Shown here: positions 1 to 5,500 of the stretch, in pieces | Position numbering within the stretch: the stretch's first letter is position 1 | Layout of the letters: every line of letters begins with the position of its first letter | From: Crocinitomicaceae bacterium | GTDB taxonomy: Bacteria > Bacteroidota > Bacteroidia > Flavobacteriales_D > Crocinitomicaceae | Direction of reading: 5' to 3' | DNA length: 5,500 nt | Assembly (NCBI GenBank): GCA_024643585.1 | Contig: JAHEMP010000171.1 | Location: 1 to 5,500, forward strand | Translations under genes and position numbers: made by a program | Notes under the pieces: generated by a model | What the model was told of the DNA's origin: nothing | Seen by the model: only the letters and a program-made list of their open reading frames with translations | The model's database searches: none

Positions 1-427
1 GTTGGAGAAGTATAATTTTATGATTGTCTGACGAAAAGGTATAGCCATCTATACCATTTTCAGAATTCGAAAGTTGCTTTTTGTTGTTTCCGGAGGGACT
101 TATTTTATACAATTGTACAGCTCCAGTTTCAGTTGAAAGAAAACTAATGTCGCCATTGTTCATCCATTTTGCTTCAAATTCTGAAAAGGGTGTTTTAGTT
201 AATTGATAGGATTTTTTGTCCTCAAGGTTATAAATATAGATATCAGAATTTCCTTTGTTTTCTGACATGTTATAGGAGGTACTCGTATAGAGAATCGTTT
301 TTTTATTGGGTGAAAGCTCTCCGCCGCCAATTCTATTTAATTGCCACAATTTTTCAGGTGAAAAAACATCTTGAGACAATAAGGGCAAACTAAAAAGTCC
401 GATACCCAAAAAGCATAAAATCTTCAT
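1..427 (-). CDS. S9-family (prolyl oligopeptidase-like) serine peptidase, N-terminal part, cut by the window edge
   Basis: The reading frame starts at ATG 427-425 and stays open for 142 codons to the left edge. Residues 1-19 look like a signal peptide: Lys2, a hydrophobic run of about 14 residues, then PLLSQ, so the product is probably exported to the periplasm. The mature N-terminus (SPEKLWQLNRIGGGELSPNK, residues 23-42) resembles the opening of Bacteroidota S9 peptidases of the dipeptidyl-peptidase 5/acylaminoacyl-peptidase type. It is followed by repeated WD40-like (PD40) blades: SDIYIYNLEDKKSYQLT (61-77), FEAKWMNNGDISFLST (84-99) and GIDGYTFSSDNHKIIL (125-140). In this family the N-terminal propeller gates a C-terminal alpha/beta-hydrolase that cuts short peptides. 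That catalytic domain lies outside the window, so activity cannot be checked here. The start lies 27 bases after the stop of the small membrane gene, on the same strand, so co-transcription is likely. There is no Shine-Dalgarno sequence, as usual in this phylum. The family call is fairly secure; the exact specificity is not. Confidence 0.85.
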   Translation of the reverse strand, partial: MKILCFLGIGLFSLPLLSQDVFSPEKLWQLNRIGGGELSPNKKTILYTSTSYNMSENKGNSDIYIYNLEDKKSYQLTKTPFSEFEAKWMNNGDISFLSTETGAVQLYKISPSGNNKKQLSNSENGIDGYTFSSDNHKIILLQ

Positions 428-454
428 GTTAACATTTTGGTATCCGTGAAGATA

Positions 455-679
455 TTAATTCTCTTCGGAAGTTGAGACTACTTCAGAAGATTTCTTGATT
501 TTACTGGAATTTTGGATCAACCCAAATAAGACTAAAACGCTTGCAACAATAGCCATTGAAATCAAACTTTGCCAAACTGCAGCTTTAAGGTCGCCATAAT
601 AAGAAGTCGAAAAAACCAAAATATTGATACCTACTAAAACGGTAATCATTGTCCTTTGAAAACGCCTAATTCCCCTCAT
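455..679 (-). CDS. Small two-helix membrane protein of unknown function (74 aa)
   Basis: I do not recognise this protein. It begins with a basic N-terminus (MRGIRRFQR) and has two likely membrane helices: about residues 11-28 (MITVLVGINILVFSTSYY) and about 35-56 (WQSLISMAIVASVLVLFGLI and flanking residues). It ends in a hydrophilic tail with a KIKK cluster and a Ser/Glu-rich end (SSEVVSTSEEN). Positive charges before helix 1 and after helix 2 predict both ends in the cytoplasm with a short periplasmic loop (GDLKA). The gene lies 65 bases after the response regulator and 27 bases before the peptidase, all on the same strand. Its compact fit and membrane-protein-like composition argue that it is real despite its size. 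It could be an accessory of the kinase pair or an unrelated passenger; nothing in the sequence decides this. No ribosome-binding site is visible before ATG 679. Confidence 0.7.
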   Translation of the reverse strand: MRGIRRFQRTMITVLVGINILVFSTSYYGDLKAAVWQSLISMAIVASVLVLFGLIQNSSKIKKSSEVVSTSEEN

Positions 680-702
680 ATTTTAGTGAAATGTTGAGGG
701 AA

Positions 703-723
703 TTTAGAAAATGTTTTTCTAAA
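703..723. promoter_or_regulatory. Perfect AT-rich palindrome (9-bp arms, 3-base centre) in the gap after the response regulator
   Basis: TTTAGAAAA (703-711) and TTTTCTAAA (715-723) are exact reverse complements around the centre TGT. Each arm holds a single G/C pair, and no T-run follows on the minus strand (the next bases read TTCCC), so an intrinsic terminator is unlikely. The arms lie just downstream of the TAAATTTG promoter-like element at 727-734, where a repressor site or a weak 5'-leader hairpin would fit. Binding of any protein is inference; AT-rich DNA makes chance palindromes more common. Confidence 0.4.
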
Positions 724-726
724 AAA

Positions 727-734
727 CAAATTTA
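727..734 (-). promoter_or_regulatory. Candidate Bacteroidota -7 promoter element (TAAATTTG)
   Basis: The minus strand reads TAAATTTG, an exact match to the TAnnTTTG element recognised by the Bacteroidota primary sigma factor. It sits 10 bases after the regulator's stop codon and about 48 bases before the start of the 74-aa gene, so it could drive that gene and the peptidase independently of the kinase operon. No TTG/TTTG element occurs at the usual spacing of about 19-20 bases upstream; the nearest TTG (768-766) is about 31 bases away. The call therefore rests on the -7 element alone. Confidence 0.35.
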
Positions 735-744
735 TGACCAGCTA

Positions 745-1431
745 TTATTCCTCGTCTTTAATCACCAATTTGAATCCTTTTCCGTGAACATTCATGATTT
801 CGATTCTTGGATCTTCCTTTAACAATTTTCGGATTTTAGCAATATAAACGTCCATGCTACGACCATTAAAATAATTGTCATCGCCCCAAATTGCTCTCAA
901 GGTCGCTTGACGATCCAAAATGTCGTTTTTATTTTTGATCAATAAATGCAACAGTTGGTTTTCTTTGGTAGTTAATTTTTTCTCGCCTTCTTTCAAGTGT
1001 AAAATCCGGTAGGTTGGCTCATAGTCTATTGTACCGATTTTGTACTTTTCTTCAACATTGGCATCTGTAATATCTGACCTTCTCATTATAGCAGTAATCC
1101 TCGCTAAAAGCTCTTCCATGGAAAAGGGTTTTGTCAAATAATCATCCGCGCCAATTGCAAATCCTTCTAATTTATCTTCTTTCATGGCTTTCGCCGTTAA
1201 GAAAAGAATCGGAATTTTTTTGTCAATTTCGCGAATTTCCTTCGCCAAGGTAAATCCATCCATTTCGGGCATCATGACATCGAAAATACAGAAATCATAA
1301 TGTTTCATATTGAATTGGGAAAACGCCAATTTTCCGTTTCGTGTTAAGTCAACCGTGTATCCTTTGTTTTTCAAAAAACTTGAAAGTAATTCTCCCAAAT
1401 TAGTGTCGTCTTCAGCTAGTAGAATATTCAT
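745..1431 (-). CDS. OmpR/PhoB-family response regulator (RprY-like)
   Basis: This 228-residue protein has the usual length for the family. Residues 1-118 are a receiver domain with every key residue: the acidic pair Asp8-Asp9, the phospho-acceptor Asp51 (in FDVMMPEMDG), the switch Thr79 (FLTA) and Lys101 (LTKPFS). Residues 130-226 form a winged-helix DNA-binding domain: the LTTKENQLLHLL turn, the recognition-helix region GRSMDVYIAKIRKLL (190-204) and the C-terminal hairpin VHGKGFKLVI. It should be phosphorylated by the adjacent kinase and then bind direct-repeat DNA sites as a dimer. Its ATG (1431-1429) overlaps the kinase stop as ATGA, so the two are very likely translationally coupled. The gene ends in tandem stops, TAA TAG. 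Its likeness to RprY of Bacteroides is recalled from family features, not aligned. Target genes are unknown; the GTTAA direct repeat at 3118-3132 is a candidate site. Confidence 0.95.
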   Translation of the reverse strand: MNILLAEDDTNLGELLSSFLKNKGYTVDLTRNGKLAFSQFNMKHYDFCIFDVMMPEMDGFTLAKEIREIDKKIPILFLTAKAMKEDKLEGFAIGADDYLTKPFSMEELLARITAIMRRSDITDANVEEKYKIGTIDYEPTYRILHLKEGEKKLTTKENQLLHLLIKNKNDILDRQATLRAIWGDDNYFNGRSMDVYIAKIRKLLKEDPRIEIMNVHGKGFKLVIKDEE

Positions 1432-3065
1432 TTTGTCTCTGTTTTATCGGTTATTAATAAACTAAATGTGGAACCTACACCTGGTATACTGCTGAGTGTA
1501 ACGTTCCATCCATACAATTCAGCAATTGACTTTACGTAACTCAAACCTAAGCCAAATCCTTTTACGTTGTGTATGTTTCCAGTTGGAATTCGGTATAATT
1601 TGTCAAAAACCTTTTCAATGTGTTCCTTTTTTATACCAATTCCATTATCTGTAATTTCAATTTTAATCGTATTCTTTACTCTTAAAAGTTTAACCTGTAT
1701 TTCTGGTTTTTCTTTGCTATACTTAATGGCATTATCAATTAAGTTATTTATACAATTGGTTAAGTGCATTTTATCTGCATACACCTCAATCAATTCGTTA
1801 GTAAGTTCAGTTTCAAGTGTCCCTCCTAAGGAACTAACTCTAAATTGAACATTTTGAGTAATGTCAAAAATCAGCTCATTCAAAACAATGTTCTCCTCGT
1901 TCAAATTAATTTTTCCTTTTTCTAGAGCATTGCTTTGCAATATACTCTCAACGAGTAAACTGAGTCTTTTGTTTTCTTCGCCTATCATTTTTACGTAAGG
2001 CGAAGCATTTTGGACGGCTGCTCCCATCATTTGTGGATCGCTCATAGCCTCACATGCTAAGGAAATGGTAGAAATTGGCGTTTTAAATTCGTGGGTCATG
2101 TTACTGACGAAATCATTTTTTAATTCAGAAAGTCTCTTTTGCGCTAAAATCGTTTTGAAAAGGAAAATAATTGTAATAATAATGATGAGCATTAATGCCA
2201 AACTAACGCCAACAGACGCCGCCATTTCTTTGAAAAGGAAAATGTTTTTCTTTGGAAAAAACAAATGAAGCGTTAATCGATCTTCCAGCATGTTGCTTGG
2301 GAACAATTGTGTGCGGCTACTTGTAGTTAAAGTCGTATCAATTTTTACATTGTAGTGACTATCGGCCATTTTGAATTTTACAGGTCGCAAATTCTCGTCT
2401 TCGACCATGAATTGATATTCTTTTGGCAATTCGTCGATAGCGATTTCGTTTAGAATGATAGAATCGAGAAACTCAATGTCAATCCTTTCAGAGGCTTCCA
2501 TGTAAACATTGTTTCTAAATGTTTCAACCATCATTTCGTTTACGAACTTTGCCTTACGGAATATCTGCTGTAATACTTTTTGATCCAATTGAATTGCAAC
2601 AGCCATGGAGTCGCTCGTCGGAATGGTTTTATTGTGTTTGTCAAACAACTCTCTCAACTGTCGAACATCTCGCGCTAAAACCTTGTGCTCAGCAGCAATG
2701 CCTGAAAGAGAATCGAAGGACTGACCTTTGATGATCAAATAGTCATGCATGCCATCGCCTTCGAAAATCGCGGTGTCTTTAATGGAAATGGATTCTTGTA
2801 GACTTAATAGATTTTGAAACTCTTCCTTTAAGATATCTTTGTATTGCCCGCTAAAATCACGGTTGACAATTTGCATGTATTTCCGGATATCCTCGGCTTT
2901 TTCATGTTGAAGCGCGATTCTCTCCAAAGTCGTATTCAATTTCCTTTTGAACTGGAAATTTTTTCTATCGTACAATTGACTTACTTGAAAGGCTTGAATG
3001 ATCAAAAGGGCAAACATCGCTGTTCCGACCAAAAGTGTAGCAAAATTAATACGAACCTTTCCCAA
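1428..3065 (-). CDS. Transmembrane sensor histidine kinase (HisKA/HATPase_c, RprX-like), TTG start
   Basis: This 545-residue inner-membrane kinase has helix 1 at about residues 8-28 and helix 2 at about 281-304. They enclose a roughly 250-residue, charged, helix-rich periplasmic sensor with no domain I recognise. The catalytic part is complete: H-box SNMTHEFKTP with phospho-acceptor His325, N-box NNLIDNAIKYS (440-450), G1 box ITDNGIGI (471-478), F-box FDKLYRIP (487-494), G2 box GFGLGL (503-508) and a final GSTFSLLI strand. It should autophosphorylate and pass phosphate to the overlapping response regulator. The start is inferred: the frame opens after a TAA at 3071-3069, and the only suitable codon before helix 1 is TTG 3065-3063. 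The first ATG (3017-3015, residue 17) would cut into helix 1 and remove the charged MGKVR lead. No Shine-Dalgarno sequence precedes it. The kinase is first in a minus-strand operon and diverges from the large envelope gene. Its ligand is unknown. Confidence 0.95.
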   Translation of the reverse strand: MGKVRINFATLLVGTAMFALLIIQAFQVSQLYDRKNFQFKRKLNTTLERIALQHEKAEDIRKYMQIVNRDFSGQYKDILKEEFQNLLSLQESISIKDTAIFEGDGMHDYLIIKGQSFDSLSGIAAEHKVLARDVRQLRELFDKHNKTIPTSDSMAVAIQLDQKVLQQIFRKAKFVNEMMVETFRNNVYMEASERIDIEFLDSIILNEIAIDELPKEYQFMVEDENLRPVKFKMADSHYNVKIDTTLTTSSRTQLFPSNMLEDRLTLHLFFPKKNIFLFKEMAASVGVSLALMLIIIITIIFLFKTILAQKRLSELKNDFVSNMTHEFKTPISTISLACEAMSDPQMMGAAVQNASPYVKMIGEENKRLSLLVESILQSNALEKGKINLNEENIVLNELIFDITQNVQFRVSSLGGTLETELTNELIEVYADKMHLTNCINNLIDNAIKYSKEKPEIQVKLLRVKNTIKIEITDNGIGIKKEHIEKVFDKLYRIPTGNIHNVKGFGLGLSYVKSIAELYGWNVTLSSIPGVGSTFSLLITDKTETK

Positions 3066-3082
3066 TTGTTAAAATCTTTGTG

Positions 3083-3090
3083 CTAAAGTA
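3083..3090 (-). promoter_or_regulatory. Weak -7-like element for the kinase-regulator operon (TACTTTAG)
   Basis: The minus strand reads TACTTTAG, one mismatch from TAnnTTTG. It would give a short leader of roughly a dozen bases before the TTG start. No TTG element is present at the usual distance upstream (around 3110). A poor upstream element beside a direct repeat placed about 40-55 bases upstream of the predicted start site is typical of activator-dependent promoters, but this is inference from a weak match. Confidence 0.2.
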
Positions 3091-3117
3091 CTATTTGCTC
3101 GCGTTTTCCGCTATTGG

Positions 3118-3132
3118 TTAACCTTTTTTAAC
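3118..3132 (-). promoter_or_regulatory. Direct repeat GTTAA-N5-GTTAA, candidate response-regulator binding site
   Basis: The minus strand reads GTTAA, five bases, GTTAA (plus-strand TTAAC at 3118-3122 and 3128-3132), a 10-base period that places both half-sites on one face of the helix. OmpR/PhoB-type regulators bind such tandem half-sites; the CpxR box GTAAA-N5-GTAAA is a close known analogue. The site sits between the kinase operon, which encodes such a regulator, and the divergent envelope gene. Binding is not shown, and short AT-rich repeats can arise by chance. Confidence 0.35.
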
Positions 3133-3236
3133 TAGGTCAATAAAGGACAAAATGAAAAAGCAGATTCATTTTTTGAACTTGTAATTTATCGTTGAACAAA
3201 AGTTTTTTCTAATTTCTACGTTGTAACTTCGTACGA

Positions 3237-5500
3237 ATGTTTCAAAGGCAGAAATTCACTTGGTTTTTTTTCTTGATTGTCATGATCAGCAATTCTGGGC
3301 ATGCACAAGAATCGAGTCTGCGAAATAAGTTTTTCACTGCTTTTGAAGACACAATATTCTTGGACTCTTTACTCATTTATCCAAATTCAGTTGAAGTATT
3401 TTGCGGTGATCAATTAGTAGACAAATCCAAATATCAGGTAATCAATCAGTCTGGAAGTTTGATTTTTTATGATGTTTGCGATGGGCCGTTGAACGTGAGG
3501 TACAGGGTTTTACCCATGCCTTTGGAAACGGTTTACCAAAAAAGGGATACAAGTTTTTTATACGCTGAATACAAAGGCGATAGGGAGAATTATTTAATTA
3601 AGAACATTCCGAATAACAACGATGTATTTGGAGGGACAGGACTTAATAAATCTGGATCTATTTCTAGAGGGATAACATTTGGTAACAATCAAAACTTGGG
3701 TGTTAATTCTTCATTAAACTTAGAATTGTCAGGGGATATTGCCCCAAATTTGAAGTTACTAGCAGTTGTTTCAGATAATAATCTACCTATACAGCCAGAA
3801 GGAAACACGAATCAATTAAGAGAATTTGATCAAGTTTTTATTCAAATTTATAATGACAAATTGAAACTCATTGCCGGGGATTTTTGGTTGCGAAAACCCA
3901 AAGGGTATTTTATGACCTATCAAAAAAGGGCGCAGGGTTTGACTTTGGAAAACACAATTAATCTAGGAAAAGATAGGAGTTGGAAAACCCAAGTAAGCGG
4001 TGCCCTATCGAGGGGGAAATTTAATCGACAAATCATTCAAGGGATTGAAGGAAATCAAGGGCCGTATAGATTGGTAGGGTCAGAAAATGAACCGTTTATA
4101 GTCGTTCTCTCAGGAACGGAACAAGTATTTATTGATGGGAGATTATTGGAGAGAGGACAAGAATTTGATTATATCATCAACTACAACAACGCTGAAATTG
4201 TATTTACAAGCAGAAATCGTATTACCAAAGACGTCAGAATAGTCGTCGAATTTCAATATTCCGATCAAAACTATGCACGATCCATCCTCCAAGGTTCGGC
4301 GGCTTACACAGGTAAAAAAATGGATTTTTGGTTCAATGCTTATTCTGAACAGGACGCCAAAAACCAATCATTGCAGCAAGAATTAACATTGAATCAAAAG
4401 CTGCTGCTAACGGAAATAGGGGATAGTTTGCAATTGGCTCGAACATCTAGCATTGATTCTATTGGATACATTGACAATCAAATTTTGTATCAATTGATAG
4501 ATTCAATGGGCTATGATAGTGTGCTTGTTTTTTCCGTCGATCAGAACTTGGGGGTTTACCGAGCATCGTTTCAATTGGTGGGAAATGGCAATGGAGATTA
4601 CGTGTTGGATAATTTTAATGCCCTTGGGAAAGTGTACAAATGGGTGATGCCAATAGCTGGGATTTCACAGGGAAATTATTCACCATCTCGTTTATTGGTT
4701 GCTCCAAAAAAACAACAAATGGTCTCTACTGGAGCCAATTTCAGAATCAATAGGAAGTGGCAAATTGAAAATGAAATTACGATGTCTGTCAATGACATCA
4801 ATACATTTTCAACCTTGGATAGTGAGGATGACAAAGGGATTGCAAATCGTTTTTTCATCGTTGGTAATCAATCCTTAGGTAAGGATTCTACAAGCAATTG
4901 GCGGATGGAAACGAAAGCCGGAGTAGAATTTCTTCAAAGAAATTTTAAACCCATTCAACAATACCGAGCAGTTGAATTTGATAGAGATTGGAATACACGA
5001 AACAAAGGATACGTTGGTGATCAATTGTTTGCAAATGTCTCTAATTCGTTTGTGAACAAGAAGTACGGATACGCAGCCATCGAAGCGCAACATTTTGGGG
5101 TAGGTAACGATTTTGAAGGCTACAAAGCTCAGTTGGATGGTAAATGGAATCAAAATGGATTCAAAGCAAATTGGATAGGGAGTTACTTGGTTTCCAACGC
5201 TACTTCAAAAAATGATTATTTAAGGCACAAGGTGGATATTTCAAAAAGTATAGGGAAAATAAAAATTGGTTACCAAGATGATCACGAAAGAAACATTTTT
5301 AGATCGAATGGAGGAATAGTCAACAACAGTTATCAGTTTTTCGACTACCAGTTTTATCTTGGAAACGTTGATTCTGCCAAAAATGATTACAAAATTTATT
5401 ATCGAGAACGATACGATTTACTCCCTGATTCAACTCGGTTAGTTAAATCGGCCAAAGGAACAACAGTCGGTGGCGAGTTTACCTTTAAGAATTTAAAAAA
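3237..5500 (+). CDS. Large secreted, probably outer-membrane beta-barrel protein of an uncharacterised Bacteroidota family, N-terminal 754 residues (cut by the window edge)
   Basis: The frame runs from ATG 3237 to the right edge without a stop. Residues 1-23 are a clear signal peptide (basic QRQK, a phenylalanine-rich core, GHA before Gln24). Stretches I recall as conserved in a large unnamed Bacteroidota family follow: GSISRGITFGNN (140-151), DNNLPIQPEGNTNQLREFDQ (about 180-199), LIAGDFWLRKP (211-221), a strand-rich module at 275-343 (GPYRLVGSENEPFIVVLSG, VFIDGRLLERGQEFDYIINY, then RITKDVRIVVEFQYSD), GNGNGDYVLDNF (449-460), LLVAPKKQQM (486-495) and YRAVEFDRDWN (576-586). From about residue 496, alternating polar/hydrophobic segments with aromatic ends suggest barrel strands. 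No catalytic motif, TonB-plug signature or cysteine motif is visible. An envelope role is inferred from the signal peptide and strand pattern; the biochemical function is unknown. It is transcribed divergently from the kinase pair, 171 bases away. The first ATG is chosen because the signal peptide begins there. Confidence 0.85.
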   Translation, partial: MFQRQKFTWFFFLIVMISNSGHAQESSLRNKFFTAFEDTIFLDSLLIYPNSVEVFCGDQLVDKSKYQVINQSGSLIFYDVCDGPLNVRYRVLPMPLETVYQKRDTSFLYAEYKGDRENYLIKNIPNNNDVFGGTGLNKSGSISRGITFGNNQNLGVNSSLNLELSGDIAPNLKLLAVVSDNNLPIQPEGNTNQLREFDQVFIQIYNDKLKLIAGDFWLRKPKGYFMTYQKRAQGLTLENTINLGKDRSWKTQVSGALSRGKFNRQIIQGIEGNQGPYRLVGSENEPFIVVLSGTEQVFIDGRLLERGQEFDYIINYNNAEIVFTSRNRITKDVRIVVEFQYSDQNYARSILQGSAAYTGKKMDFWFNAYSEQDAKNQSLQQELTLNQKLLLTEIGDSLQLARTSSIDSIGYIDNQILYQLIDSMGYDSVLVFSVDQNLGVYRASFQLVGNGNGDYVLDNFNALGKVYKWVMPIAGISQGNYSPSRLLVAPKKQQMVSTGANFRINRKWQIENEITMSVNDINTFSTLDSEDDKGIANRFFIVGNQSLGKDSTSNWRMETKAGVEFLQRNFKPIQQYRAVEFDRDWNTRNKGYVGDQLFANVSNSFVNKKYGYAAIEAQHFGVGNDFEGYKAQLDGKWNQNGFKANWIGSYLVSNATSKNDYLRHKVDISKSIGKIKIGYQDDHERNIFRSNGGIVNNSYQFFDYQFYLGNVDSAKNDYKIYYRERYDLLPDSTRLVKSAKGTTVGGEFTFKNLK

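Larger units (their letters stand above)
3066..3236. promoter_or_regulatory. Divergent intergenic region between the kinase operon and the large envelope-protein gene
   Basis: These 171 AT-rich bases must hold promoters for both directions unless one gene is read from elsewhere. No exact TAnnTTTG with a correctly spaced TTTG was found on either strand. Single-mismatch candidates are TACTTTAG (3090-3083, minus, towards the kinase) and TAACTTCG (3224-3231, plus, very close to the ATG at 3237). The region contains the palindrome GGTTAACC (3116-3123) and the GTTAA direct repeat listed separately. No small ORF or RNA structure was recognised in it. Confidence 0.6.

Noticed and set aside
703..723. 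Intrinsic terminator after the response regulator
   Set aside because: The inverted repeat is perfect but nearly all A/T, and no T-run follows the hairpin on the minus strand, so it would not terminate well.
1567..1848. Plus-strand ORF of 93 codons
   Set aside because: It lies antisense within the well-supported kinase catalytic domain and its translation shows no family resemblance, so it is a shadow frame.
2065..3086. Three plus-strand ORFs of 67-80 codons (2065-2268, 2519-2731, 2844-3086)
   Set aside because: All are antisense to the kinase gene, with no recognisable domain and no promoter-like context.
3224..3231. TAACTTCG as a -7 element for the envelope gene
   Set aside because: It has one mismatch to TAnnTTTG, no TTTG at the right distance upstream, and would start transcription almost at the ATG. 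It is too weak to list as a promoter.
4440..4545. Internal repeat in the envelope protein (IDSIGY and IDSMGYDS around residues 405-427)
   Set aside because: The two stretches are short and imperfect, and the surrounding sequence does not repeat; no true repeat unit could be defined.
4143..5153. Three minus-strand ORFs of 60-92 codons (4143-4367, 4676-4858, 4875-5153)
   Set aside because: They lie antisense to the continuous envelope-protein frame, and their translations have the Cys/Ser/Ile-rich make-up of reverse-frame noise.

Overview
The window looks like chromosomal DNA from a member of the Bacteroidota, most likely a flavobacterium-like marine or freshwater lineage. The evidence is AT-rich DNA, no clear Shine-Dalgarno sequences before the genes, a TAnnTTTG-type promoter element, an RprX/RprY-like two-component pair, an S9 peptidase with a typical Bacteroidota N-terminus, and a very large outer-membrane protein of a kind I associate with this phylum. 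The organism is inferred from these traits, not identified.

Layout. Four genes lie on the minus strand and read leftwards from about 3065: a membrane histidine kinase (3065 to 1428), an OmpR/PhoB-type response regulator (1431 to 745, overlapping the kinase stop by 4 bases), a 74-residue two-helix membrane protein (679 to 455), and the N-terminal 142 residues of a secreted S9-family peptidase (427 to the left edge). A 171-base divergent intergenic region (3066-3236) separates them from one plus-strand gene. That gene starts at 3237 and stays open to the right edge (754 codons seen). It encodes a secreted, beta-strand-rich protein of a large uncharacterised Bacteroidota envelope family. No RNA gene, insertion sequence, CRISPR array or convincing intrinsic terminator was seen.

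How the parts may work together. Kinase and regulator form a complete, translationally coupled signalling pair: phospho-acceptor His325 in the kinase, Asp51 in the regulator. The kinase has a roughly 250-residue periplasmic sensor with no motif I recognise. The divergent region carries a direct repeat GTTAA-N5-GTTAA with one-helical-turn spacing, the geometry used by OmpR/PhoB regulators, so autoregulation and/or control of the divergent envelope gene is a reasonable hypothesis. The small membrane protein and the peptidase may be read through from the pair or from a separate promoter: a perfect TAAATTTG element lies just after the regulator, followed at once by a 9-bp-arm palindrome.

The best candidates for undescribed biology are the large plus-strand envelope protein, the unnamed 74-residue membrane protein, and the possible regulatory link between the kinase pair and its divergent neighbour. 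No dramatic new system is evident. The two edge genes are cut by the window, so their full lengths are unknown.
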